Shown here in pieces: positions 55,578-64,000 of a stretch of 64,000 bases of DNA. The notes beneath the pieces are model-generated. The model saw only the letters and a list, made by a program, of their open reading frames with translations. It was not told where the DNA came from and did no database searches. The translations under genes were made by a program, and so were the position numbers. Each line of letters begins with the position of its first letter. Positions within the stretch are counted from its first letter, which is position 1. The stretch covers positions 186,001 to 250,000 of the forward strand of contig CAWEBF010000009.1 of the NCBI GenBank assembly GCA_963807235.1. Reading direction: 5' to 3'. Origin of the DNA: CAWEBF01 sp963807235 (lineage in GTDB: Bacteria > Acidobacteriota > Vicinamibacteria > Vicinamibacterales > UBA2999).

Positions 55578-58500
55578 CGGACTTCGTCCACCTGCACCTG
55601 CACACGGAGTTTTCGCTCCTCGACGGTGCCTGCCGCATCGACGAGCTGCTGGACGAAGCGGTCAAGCTGAAGATGCCCGCGCTCGCCGTCACCGAGCACG
55701 GCAACATGTTCTCGTCTGTCGTGTTCCACGATCACGCGCGCGCGCGGGGCATCAAGCCGATTCTGGGGTGCGAGGTCTACGTGGCCCAGGGCAGCCGGTT
55801 CGAGAAGAGCGGGCCGCAGACTGAAACCAACCACCTGGTGCTGCTGGCCGAGACCAACGAGGGCTACAAGAACCTGATCAAGCTGGTGTCGGCCGGCTAC
55901 ACGGAAGGGTTCTATTACCGCCCGCGGATCGACAAGGACCTGCTGGCCCAGCACGCCAAGGGTCTCATCGGCCTGAGCAGCTGCCTCAAGGGCGAGGTGG
56001 CAAGCGCGTTGAAGGTCGAGCAGGCCCGGCCGGCGCTCGAGGCCGCCGCGCGGCTCCGCGATATTCTCGGCCCCCGCAACTTCTTCCTCGAGATGCAGTA
56101 CCAGGGGATCGAGGAGCAGAAAGTCGTCAACAAGGGCATCCTGCCGCTGGCCCGGGAGCTGAACCTCCCGCTCGTGGCGACCAACGACGTTCACTATCTG
56201 CGCCAGGGCGATTCCCAGCCGCACGACATCCTGCTGTGCATCGGCACCGGCAAGACCGTGAACGACGTGCACCGGCTCCGGTACACCGGCGACCAGTTCT
56301 TCTTAAAGACCGCCGAGCAAATGCAGGCGGTCTTCAGCGATCACCCCGACGCCCTCGCCAACACCGTGCGTATCGCCGAACGGTGCGACGTCTTGATTCC
56401 GGAAGACGTGAACCACCTGCCGGTCTTCGACGTCCCGCCGGGCTTCACCCCCGACGAGTACTTCGAACGGGTGGTGCGGGAGGGGTTCGAGAAGCGCCTG
56501 GTCCGCCTGCGGCAGCTCGCGAGCGAAGGCCGGTTGCGCCACACCGTCGACGAGTACGGGCGCCGTCTCGATTACGAGATCGAGATGGTCAAGCGGATGG
56601 GGTATGGCGGCTATTTCCTGATCGTCTGGGACTTCATCCGCTACGCGCGCGAGCAGTCGATCCCGGTCGGTCCCGGGCGCGGCTCGGCGGCCGGCTCGCT
56701 CGTGGCCTGGTGCATGCGCATCACGGACGTCGATCCGCTGGATTTCGATCTCATCTTCGAGCGCTTCCTCAACCCGGAGCGCGTGTCACTGCCCGATATC
56801 GACGTGGACTTCTGCGAGCGCCGGCGCGGGGAAGTGATCGAGTACGTGACGCGCAAGTACGGGCGCGAGAACGTGGCGCAGATCATCACGTTCGGGACGA
56901 TGAAGGCCAAGGCGGTGGTGCGCGACGTTGGCCGCGCGCTGGACATGCCCTACGCCGACGTGGACCGCATCGCGAAACAGATTCCGGCGGCGCTCGACAT
57001 GACCCTCGACAAGGCGCTGGCCGAGAACCCGGTGCTGAAAGAGATGGCCGGGAAAGACCCGAAGGTCAAGGAGGTGCTGGACGTCGGCCGGCGGCTCGAG
57101 GGGATGTCGCGGCATGCGTCGGTGCACGCCGCCGGCGTGGTGATCGCCCCGGGGCCGATCACCGACTACGCCCCGCTGTACAAGGGGGCGCGCGACGAAA
57201 TCACCACGCAGTGGAACATGAAGGAAGTCGAGCGGGTCGGGCTGCTCAAGATGGACTTCCTGGGGCTGAGCACGCTGACGCTCATCCGCGACTGCCTGGA
57301 CGAGATTGCCCGCACCGACGGCGTGACGATCGACATCGACAACCTGCCGCTGGACGACCCGGCCACCTACAGGGTGTTCGCCGAGGGCGCGACCTACGGC
57401 ATCTTCCAGTTCGAGAGCGCGGGGATGCGCGAGCTGCTCCGAAAGGCGAAGCCCGAGCGCCTCGACGACCTGATCGCCCTCAACGCGCTCTACCGGCCCG
57501 GTCCGCTGAAGTCGGGGATGGTGGACGACTGGGTGTCGCGCAAGCAGGGCCGCACGGAGATCAAGTACGAGCTGCCTCAGCTCGAGGCCATCCTGTCGGA
57601 TACCTACGGCGTCATTGCCTACCAGGAGCAGGTGATGCGCATCGCGCAGGCCCTGGCGGGATTCAGCCTCGGGCAGGCCGACGTGCTGCGCAAAGCCATG
57701 GGCAAGAAGGACCCGAAGGTCATGGCCAAGCAGCGCGAGGCGTTCATGACCGGCGCTCGCGCCACGGGAGTCAGCGAAAAGAAGGCCACCAAGATCTTCG
57801 ACCTGATGGAGTACTTCGCGGGGTACGGGTTCAACAAGTCGCACTCGACCGCCTATGCGTTCCTGGCGTACCAGACCGCGTATCTCAAGGCGAACTACCC
57901 GTGGCACTTCGCTGCGGCGCTCCTGACGATCGAATCCCAGAACACCGACAAGCTGGCGATCTACCTGGGTGAGTGCCGGGAGCGCGGCGTGCCCGTGCTG
58001 GCGCCCGACATCAACACGAGCCTGTGGCACTTTTCGGTCGAGCCCGGCCGGGGCGTCCGCTTCGGCTTGGGCGCGTTGAAGGGGCTTGGTGAGACGGCGG
58101 TGGAAGCCATTGTCGCGGCCCGCACGCAGCTGGGCGGCCGCATCGCCTCGCTGCACCAGCTGTGCGAGATCCTGGACCTGCGCATCGTGAACAAGCGCGT
58201 GTTCGAGGCGCTGGTGAAGTCGGGCGCCTGCGACGGGTTGAGCGGTGTGCAGGAGGGAGAGCCGCGGCGCAGCCTGCGGGCGCGGCTCGCGTCGGTGATC
58301 GACGCCGCCTGCGAGCACGGGAACCGCACGCAGCGGGACCGCGACCTCGGGCAGGCCGATCTCTTCGGCGGCGGCGAGAGTGGCGGCACGCACGACGTCA
58401 ACGGCTCGCTGCCCATGGTTCCGGCCTGGACCGAGATCGAGCAGCTGAACTTCGAGAAGGAGTCGCTCGGGTTGTATTGGAGCGGCCACCCCGTGGACCG

Positions 58501-59167
58501 TTATGCCACCGACCTGGCGGCCTACGGCGCGCGAGGCACACACGAACTGGCGCCACGGCTCGACGCCGATCCGGACGCCGGCAGCACGGAGCCTGTCAGC
58601 GAGGCGACCCCGGTCGCGCGGCCGGCGCCGCAGGCGAGCACCGAGGCAGTGGTGGGCGGCATCGTGAACGGCCTTCGGCCACTCAAGACCCGCAAAGGCG
58701 ACCGCATGTGCGTGTTCATGCTGGACGATGCCCGCGGGAGCGTCGAGGTGGTCGTGTTCCCGGAAACGTTCAAGCAGTGGGGCCACATGGCGGAGAACGG
58801 CCGCATGGTGGTGGTGACCGGCAAGCTGGAGCGGGACGACGAGAGTGCCCGCATTCTGGCCACCGAGGTTGCACCGATTGAGGTGCTGACCGAGCGCCTC
58901 TCGACGTCGGTGGCGATCACCGTGATCACGCCACCGCACGACAGGGCCACCGTCGAACGGCTGTGGGACGTCCTGTCGCACCACAAGGGCGACCGCTGCC
59001 TGGCGCTGACCGTCGAGACGCGTCCACCCCTGCGCCCGATGCGCGTGCGGCTGGACGTCCACAACCAGTTTCGGGTCCGCCCGTCGGAGAGCCTGGTGGC
59101 CGACATCGAGCGCGTCTGCGGCCAGGGGGCGGTGACCCTGGGCAAGACGCCGCGCGCCCGCGCCTGA
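55568..59167 (+). CDS. dnaE: DNA polymerase III alpha subunit
   Basis: The replicative polymerase catalytic subunit, 1,199 residues. The N-terminal PHP domain starts FVHLHLHTEFSLLDGACRID. The palm has GPGRGSAAGSLVAWCM and the catalytic aspartates in PDIDVDFCERRRGEVIEYV. The fingers contain GIFQFESAGMRELLRKAKPE and YQEQVMRIAQALAGFSLGQA. A helix-hairpin-helix region and an OB-fold (VVGGIVNGLRPLKTRKGDRM) follow, then the tau-binding C-terminus. ATG 55568 overlaps guaA by 10 bp. ATG 55574 would give a 4-bp ATGA overlap and is equally plausible. There is no frame break over 3.6 kb. Confidence 0.97.
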   Translation: MGMTDFVHLHLHTEFSLLDGACRIDELLDEAVKLKMPALAVTEHGNMFSSVVFHDHARARGIKPILGCEVYVAQGSRFEKSGPQTETNHLVLLAETNEGYKNLIKLVSAGYTEGFYYRPRIDKDLLAQHAKGLIGLSSCLKGEVASALKVEQARPALEAAARLRDILGPRNFFLEMQYQGIEEQKVVNKGILPLARELNLPLVATNDVHYLRQGDSQPHDILLCIGTGKTVNDVHRLRYTGDQFFLKTAEQMQAVFSDHPDALANTVRIAERCDVLIPEDVNHLPVFDVPPGFTPDEYFERVVREGFEKRLVRLRQLASEGRLRHTVDEYGRRLDYEIEMVKRMGYGGYFLIVWDFIRYAREQSIPVGPGRGSAAGSLVAWCMRITDVDPLDFDLIFERFLNPERVSLPDIDVDFCERRRGEVIEYVTRKYGRENVAQIITFGTMKAKAVVRDVGRALDMPYADVDRIAKQIPAALDMTLDKALAENPVLKEMAGKDPKVKEVLDVGRRLEGMSRHASVHAAGVVIAPGPITDYAPLYKGARDEITTQWNMKEVERVGLLKMDFLGLSTLTLIRDCLDEIARTDGVTIDIDNLPLDDPATYRVFAEGATYGIFQFESAGMRELLRKAKPERLDDLIALNALYRPGPLKSGMVDDWVSRKQGRTEIKYELPQLEAILSDTYGVIAYQEQVMRIAQALAGFSLGQADVLRKAMGKKDPKVMAKQREAFMTGARATGVSEKKATKIFDLMEYFAGYGFNKSHSTAYAFLAYQTAYLKANYPWHFAAALLTIESQNTDKLAIYLGECRERGVPVLAPDINTSLWHFSVEPGRGVRFGLGALKGLGETAVEAIVAARTQLGGRIASLHQLCEILDLRIVNKRVFEALVKSGACDGLSGVQEGEPRRSLRARLASVIDAACEHGNRTQRDRDLGQADLFGGGESGGTHDVNGSLPMVPAWTEIEQLNFEKESLGLYWSGHPVDRYATDLAAYGARGTHELAPRLDADPDAGSTEPVSEATPVARPAPQASTEAVVGGIVNGLRPLKTRKGDRMCVFMLDDARGSVEVVVFPETFKQWGHMAENGRMVVVTGKLERDDESARILATEVAPIEVLTERLSTSVAITVITPPHDRATVERLWDVLSHHKGDRCLALTVETRPPLRPMRVRLDVHNQFRVRPSESLVADIERVCGQGAVTLGKTPRARA

Positions 59168-59186
59168 CGGCAGAGGAGGCACCCCC

Positions 59187-60152
59187 ATGCCCCCGGATAC
59201 CCTCGAATTCGAAGAGCCGATCGCGGTCCTGGTGCGAGAGATCGAGGCGCTGTCGATGCTGCCGCGCACGCCGGAACGGCAGCGATCGATCGACGGACTC
59301 CATCGGCGGATCGATTCGATCCGCGGAGAGATCTACCGCAACCTCACGCCGTGGCAGCGCGTGCTGGTGGCGCGCCATCCGGGGCGGCCTACGGTGCTCG
59401 ACTACGTGAATCGCCTCTTCACCGACTTCACCGAGATCAGCGGCGACCGCCGGTTCGCCGACGACCATGCGCTCGTGACCGGCTTTGCGCGCTACAAGGG
59501 CGAACACGTGCTGGTCGTGGGACACCACAAGGGGGGCGGGGGCGATACCAAGCAGAAGATCTACAGGAACTTCGGTTACGCGAAACCCGAGGGCTATCGC
59601 AAGGCGCTGCGCGCCATGAAGCTGGCGGAGAAGTTCGGCCGGCCCGTGCTGGCGTTCATCGACACGCCGGCGGCGTACCCGGGCATGGAGTCGGAGGAGC
59701 GGGGCATCTCGGAAGCCATAGCGCTCAACCTGCGCGAGATGATGGCGCTCGACACGCCCATCGTGGTGGTGGTGCACGGGGAAGGCGGCAGCGGCGGGGC
59801 GCTCGGCATCGCCGTGGGCGATCGCATCCTGATGCACGAGTTCGCCATTTACAGCGTGATCCCGCCGGAGGGCTGCGCCGCGATCCTGTGGCGCGACGCG
59901 GGCAAGAAGGTGGAGGCCGCGACCGCGTTGAAGCTGACGGCTCCCGATCTGATCAAGGCGAAACTGGTGGACGAGATCGTCCCGGAGCCGCGTGGCGGCG
60001 CGCACACGAACCACGAGCAGGCGGCGACGCTGCTCGACATGGCCCTCTCGCGGGCGCTGACGTCGGTCACGAACCTGGGCTCTGCGGCACGCCTCGAGGC
60101 GCGATACCGCAAGTGGCGCGTCATGGGAAACACCGGGTTGGTGGAAGAGTAG
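59187..60152 (+). CDS. accA: Acetyl-CoA carboxylase carboxyltransferase subunit alpha
   Basis: Forms the carboxyltransferase of acetyl-CoA carboxylase with AccD, making malonyl-CoA for fatty acid synthesis. The 321-residue protein has an N-terminal helical segment (PIAVLVREIEALSMLPRT), then WQRVLVARHPGRPTVLDYVN and FTEISGDRRFADDHALVTGF. The crotonase-fold core has GGGGDTKQKIYRNFGYAKPE, AFIDTPAAYPGMESEERGIS and EGGSGGALGIAVGDRILM. The C-terminus keeps YSVIPPEGCAAILWRD. accD is not in the window. ATG 59187 has an AGGAGG ribosome binding site, and the gene begins 20 bp after dnaE. Confidence 0.97.
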   Translation: MPPDTLEFEEPIAVLVREIEALSMLPRTPERQRSIDGLHRRIDSIRGEIYRNLTPWQRVLVARHPGRPTVLDYVNRLFTDFTEISGDRRFADDHALVTGFARYKGEHVLVVGHHKGGGGDTKQKIYRNFGYAKPEGYRKALRAMKLAEKFGRPVLAFIDTPAAYPGMESEERGISEAIALNLREMMALDTPIVVVVHGEGGSGGALGIAVGDRILMHEFAIYSVIPPEGCAAILWRDAGKKVEAATALKLTAPDLIKAKLVDEIVPEPRGGAHTNHEQAATLLDMALSRALTSVTNLGSAARLEARYRKWRVMGNTGLVEE

Positions 60153-60162
60153 AGGGGCCACC

Positions 60163-61885
60163 ATGACACCCAGGATCTGGCAGCCGCGCGGATGCGACGA
60201 GCAGCAGGCGGAGGTGCTCGAGCACGAGCTCGGCATCGCTGGCGTGACCGCCCGTCTCTTGTGCATCCGGGGTCTCGGCGACGTGGAGACGGCCCGGCGC
60301 TTCCTGTCCCCCGTGCTCGAGGATCTGCACGACCCGTTTGCGCTGACGGACATGGCGGTGGCCGTGGACCGCATCCTCGGCGCGGTGGCCCGTCACGAAC
60401 GCATCGCCGTGCACGGCGACTATGACGTGGACGGCGTCACCTCGACGGTCATCCTGCGCCGCGCGCTGGAGCTGATCGGCGCGGACGTGTTCCACTTCAT
60501 CCCCGAGCGCCTGAAGGACGGCTACGGCCTGCAGCCGGCCTCGATCGAGCGCCTGCGCGCGGACGGCGCGTCGCTCGTCATCTCCGTGGACTGCGGCATT
60601 CGCGGCATGGAGGCCGCGGATCGCGCGCGTGAGCTGGGGCTGGACCTCATCATCACCGACCACCACGAGCCCGACGTGGACCTGCCGCGGGCCCTGGCCG
60701 TCGTGAACCCGAAGCGCCGCGACTGTCTCTATCCCGACAAGAACCTGGCCGGCGTCGGGGTGGCGCTGAAGCTCGTGCAGGCGTTGTGTGCCCGGACGAA
60801 CCGCTCGAACCTGCTGCCGGCGTTCGTGAAGATGGCGGCGATCGGCACGCTGGCCGACGTGGTGCCGCTCGTGGGCGAGAACCGGATCATCGCGAAGGTG
60901 GGCCTGGGCCTGCTGTCGCGCGGGCCACATCGGGTGGGACTGCGCGCGCTCCTGGACGTCTGCGGCCTGACGGGCCGCGCAATCGACAGCTACCACATCG
61001 GCTTCGTGATGGCGCCGCGCATCAACGCCGCCGGCCGGATGAGCAGCTCCGACATCGCGGCGCGCCTGCTGCTGGCGACCGACGAGTCGATGGCCGACGA
61101 GGCGCGCGCACTGGCCGAGACACTGGATCAGGAGAACCTGCGCCGCCAGCAGGAAGAGGCCGAGATCGTGGCGCAGGCCCGCCGGATCGTCGAAACCGAC
61201 ATCGAGATCGGATCGCGCACGGTGCTCGTCGTGGCGGGCGAGGGCTGGCACCGCGGCGTCATCGGCATCGTGGCATCGAAGCTGGTGGACGCGTTCCACC
61301 GGCCCGCCATCGTCCTGTCGCTCGACGGGGACGTCGCCCACGGGTCCTGCCGCAGCATCCCGTCGTTCGATCTTCTGGCGGGACTCGAGGCGTCGGCGGA
61401 GGTGCTGCTCACGTTCGGAGGACACAAGCAGGCCGCGGGCGTGTCGCTCGAGACCGGACGCGTGCGCGAGTTCCGAGCGCGCGATCAACGCGCACGCCGA
61501 CGCCCTCCTGGGGCCGGACGACCTGCGCCCGCGGCTCTGGATCGACGGCCCGCTGCGCTTCAAGCACATCACCGGCCAGGTCACTTCCGAGCTGGCGAAC
61601 CTTGCGCCGTTCGGCGCGGGGAACCCGGCGCCGGTGTTCTCCACCAACGGCGTGGAGGTCATCGACGGGCCGCGCCGCATCAAAGAGCGTCATCTGAAGA
61701 TGGCGCTCCGGCAGGACGGCAAGGTGATGCGCGGCATGGCCTGGCGCGCCGCCGATCGCGAGGATCTCGTGGTCGAACACAAGGGCGCTCTGGATCTCGC
61801 CTTTTCGCTCGAGCAGGAGACGTGGAACGGCGAAGCGTACGTCCAGCTGTCGGTCGCCGACTTCCGCGCGCCCGAGCCGGCTTGA
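60163..61885 (+). CDS. recJ: Single-stranded-DNA-specific 5'-3' exonuclease RecJ, one +1 frame break
   Basis: A DHH-superfamily exonuclease of recombination and repair. Motif I is VHGDYDVDGVTSTVIL. SLVISVDCGIRG, motif III ITDHHEPDVDLPRALAVVNP and the DHHA1 domain (NAAGRMSSSDIAARLLL; FGGHKQAAGVSLE) follow. One extra base at about 61473-61476 joins VREF to RAINAHADALLGPDDLRPRL. The C-terminal OB-fold then ends ETWNGEAYVQLSVADFRAP with stop at 61883-61885. It is about 573 residues after repair. It starts 11 bp after accA and is likely co-transcribed. Confidence 0.92.
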
Positions 61886-61892
61886 GGCGACC

Positions 61893-61934
61893 GGTTCTGG
61901 GCTCCAGGCTCCAGGCCCCGGGCTCCAGGCCTGT
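61893..61934. repeat. 7-bp tandem array (GGCTYYN family, copy H)
   Basis: Six units: GGTTCTG, GGCTCCA, GGCTCCA, GGCCCCG, GGCTCCA, GGCCTGT. They begin 8 bp after the recJ stop and end 22 bp before the next start codon. Confidence 0.85.
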
Positions 61935-61956
61935 CCCCCTGCTATCCTGAGCCTAG

Positions 61957-64000
61957 ATGACATGGCATAGACCGGCGCGGGTCGTCGTCGGTGTGGTCGC
62001 GCTGGCCAGCGCGGCGGCGGTTTACGTGTCGAGCACGCGGCGCGCCGTTATTGCCCCGCCGGCGGTCGAGCGCATGGACCCGAAGGCCGTGCTCGAGAGC
62101 CAATCGGCCGTGCTGCAGCAGGTGCGCCAGAACGAGGAGCGGTTCGAGTTGAAGGCCGAACGGACCCTGCACTACGACGACGGCTCCACGCGGCAGTACG
62201 GCGTCGTGCTGTCGGTCCGCAACAGGAGCGGGCGCGACTACCTCGTCACCGCCAAGGAAGCGCGCGCGGGGAAGGACGGCACGGACCTGGAGCTCACGGG
62301 TGACGTTCGATTGCAGGGCAGCGACGGGTTCGCGCTCGAGGCTGAACTTGCCACCTACAACAAGGATCAGCACATCGTGCGCGCCCCCGGCGACGTGGCC
62401 TTCACCAAGGGGCGTCTGAAGGGGTCGGCCACGGGCATGTCCTACGACACCAACAGCGAGATGTTGAGCCTGCTGGCCAAACCCGACGTGAGATTCGAGC
62501 CCGGCGAGACCGACGAGGCCAAGGCCATGCAGTTCCAGTCCGGCTCGGCGACCCTCGATCGGGTGCAGCACCTGCTGTCGCTCGAGAAGCAGGCCACCGT
62601 GGTGCGGCAGAACCAGACGATGGCGTCGGACCGCGTCGTGGCACGGTTGTCGGAAGACGAGCAGCGCGTGAGCCTGGTGGAGCTGCGGGGAAACTCCACC
62701 GTGAAAGGCGACGGGTCGCTCGAGAGCATGAGCGCCCGTGACATGGACCTGCAGTATGCAGAAGACGGCGAGACGCTGCAGCGCGCCGTGCTGACCGGCG
62801 ACGGCCAGGTGGTCGTGAAACCTGGGCCCGCAGGCGGCGGCCGCCGGTTCAGCGGAGGTGTGCTGGAGCTGACGCTCGACGCGGCCGGCGAGGTGGATCG
62901 AGCGGCGGGGCGCGAGGGGATCGTGGTGGATCTGTCCAAGGGCGACGTGGAAGGGCAGCAGGTGACCGCGCGAGAGTTCGATGCCGTGAACGGACCGTCG
63001 GGCGCGCTCTCGAACCTGCGGTTCGCCGAGAACGTGGAATATCGCGAGCGGGGCGCCAGCAAGGCGGCGCGCCGGGCCCGCGGACGCTCGTTGCAACTGC
63101 GCCTGGCGAACGACGCGGTCCGCTCAGCGGTGTTCGAGGGCGGTGCATCGTTCGAGGACGGGGACCTGTCGGCTGAGGCAGCCGAGATCCAGTACGACGT
63201 CGAGCGGGATCGCCTGGTGCTCGACGCGAAGACGCCCGAAGGGCGCTCACGGCTCTCCGACGAGCAGGTCTCGCTGACCGCGCGGCATGTCGAGGTCGGC
63301 CTGGAGACCGAGTCGATTTCAGCCAGTGGAACGGTCAAGTCCGTCCTGCAGCCGCAGGCGCCGGGACGCGCGGCCAAGCGCCCCCGCGCGTCGGGCCTGC
63401 TGGCCGACGAAAAAGCCGTCAACGTGAACGCGGAACGCGTAACATCGGCGGCGGGCGGTGAGCACTTCGTCTACACGGGGGAGGCGATGCTGTGGCAGGG
63501 TGAGACGGCGATCCGCGCCGACAGCATCGACTTCGACCGCGAGGCCGGGAACCTGACGGCGGCGGGCACGGCCCGCATGGCGCTGCCGATGAAAGAGGGG
63601 CTCGCCAACGGACGGGCGACGCGGATTCGCTACACCAACGACGACCGCACGCTGGCGTTCGGCGATCCGGACGTGAAGGCGGCGCCGGCCCGGCCGCTGC
63701 GCAGGCCCGTCGCGGCTGCGGGAACGCCCGTTCCGCCGCCGCCCAGACCCGTTGCGAAAGTGGAAGCGCCAGAGCCGATGCAGTCGTACTTGAGCGGTCC
63801 GGAAGGAGAGATTCGCGCGGACTTCATCGCGCTTGTCCTCGGGGAGAGTTCGTCCACTACCGAGCGCGTGGATGCCCGCGGCGGCGTCAGCCTGCGGATT
63901 GGCGCCAAGCGTGGTTCAAGCCAGCGTCTGGCCTACGTGGCGAGCGACCAGCGCTACGAGTTGACCGGCACGGCGGCGGATCCGGTGAGCGTCGTGGAGT
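61957..64000 (+). CDS. LptC/LptA (OstA)-like lipopolysaccharide export protein, 3' truncated by window edge
   Basis: An open frame from ATG 61957 to the end of the window (681 codons, no stop). An N-terminal membrane anchor (VVVGVVALASAAAVYVSS) leads to an LptC-like periplasmic domain (RQYGVVLSVRNRSGRDYLVT, LELTGDVRLQGSDGFALEAE, IVRAPGDVAFTKGRLKGSAT). Repeated OstA-type beta strands follow with the AxxAxxxYxxxxxxLxLxG pattern: MDLQYAEDGETLQRAVLTGD, GVLELTLDAAGEVDRAAG, ITYTxDRTLAFGDP-like segments and DFIALVLGESSSTTERVDAR. Together these suggest a fused LptC-LptA bridge carrying LPS across the periplasm. It follows recJ and array H. An ABC ATPase (lptB) would be expected downstream, outside the window. 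Confidence 0.82.
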   Translation, partial: MTWHRPARVVVGVVALASAAAVYVSSTRRAVIAPPAVERMDPKAVLESQSAVLQQVRQNEERFELKAERTLHYDDGSTRQYGVVLSVRNRSGRDYLVTAKEARAGKDGTDLELTGDVRLQGSDGFALEAELATYNKDQHIVRAPGDVAFTKGRLKGSATGMSYDTNSEMLSLLAKPDVRFEPGETDEAKAMQFQSGSATLDRVQHLLSLEKQATVVRQNQTMASDRVVARLSEDEQRVSLVELRGNSTVKGDGSLESMSARDMDLQYAEDGETLQRAVLTGDGQVVVKPGPAGGGRRFSGGVLELTLDAAGEVDRAAGREGIVVDLSKGDVEGQQVTAREFDAVNGPSGALSNLRFAENVEYRERGASKAARRARGRSLQLRLANDAVRSAVFEGGASFEDGDLSAEAAEIQYDVERDRLVLDAKTPEGRSRLSDEQVSLTARHVEVGLETESISASGTVKSVLQPQAPGRAAKRPRASGLLADEKAVNVNAERVTSAAGGEHFVYTGEAMLWQGETAIRADSIDFDREAGNLTAAGTARMALPMKEGLANGRATRIRYTNDDRTLAFGDPDVKAAPARPLRRPVAAAGTPVPPPPRPVAKVEAPEPMQSYLSGPEGEIRADFIALVLGESSSTTERVDARGGVSLRIGAKRGSSQRLAYVASDQRYELTGTAADPVSVVE

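Overview
This is a 64 kb stretch of a high-GC, Gram-negative bacterial chromosome. The clearest Gram-negative markers are an LptC/LptA-like lipopolysaccharide export protein, outer-membrane barrel and lipoprotein genes, and a Psd/PssA phospholipid pair. An hspR-cbpA-clpB heat-shock cluster, many secreted beta-propeller and metallopeptidase genes, and the base composition suggest an Acidobacteriota-type genome (perhaps Vicinamibacteria). That placement is an inference; there is no rRNA here to confirm it.

Layout. 1-4.1 kb: a truncated aminotransferase, a GlcD-type oxidase, a GT39-type glycosyltransferase and a CoA-binding protein. 4.3-9 kb: a giant secreted PKD / choice-of-anchor D / Calx-beta protein. 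9-11.7 kb: rho, a small CDGSH protein and a lipoprotein. 11.8-16.9 kb: the branched-chain amino acid operon ilvB-ilvN-ilvC-ilvD. 17.05-18.55 kb: an IS110-family (IS1111-like) element with a long structured non-coding 3' end. 19-26.8 kb: secreted beta-propeller proteins, an amidase, a LysE exporter and a gluzincin-like peptidase. 27-31 kb: clpB, cbpA and hspR on the minus strand with a shared promoter/operator, then terC. 31.8-38 kb: M28 peptidase, PD40 propeller, M48 peptidase, an outer-membrane barrel and a degenerate beta-lactamase-fold protein. 38-44.5 kb: DUF4390, apt, tRNA-Arg(CCT), a TPR protein, an oligopeptide-binding lipoprotein and mutS. 44.5-47.6 kb: tsaB, rimI, a DUF465 protein, psd and pssA. 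47.7-54 kb: a large NtrY-like histidine kinase, a membrane protein and a PQQ-type propeller. 54-64 kb: guaA, dnaE, accA, recJ and an LptC/LptA-like gene running off the end.

Two window-wide patterns stand out. First, at least a dozen gene junctions carry short tandem arrays with a strict period of 7 bp. They fall into three sequence families: GGCTYYN, TTGTGAA and CCACGAA. They resemble the heptameric STRR repeats known from filamentous cyanobacteria. Two TTGTGAA arrays form a long inverted repeat between pssA and the kinase. Second, about 22 single-base reading-frame breaks interrupt otherwise well-conserved genes, including ten in the ilv operon. All 16 breaks in plus-strand genes are +1. 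They are most simply consensus or assembly indels, and the affected genes are annotated here across the breaks.
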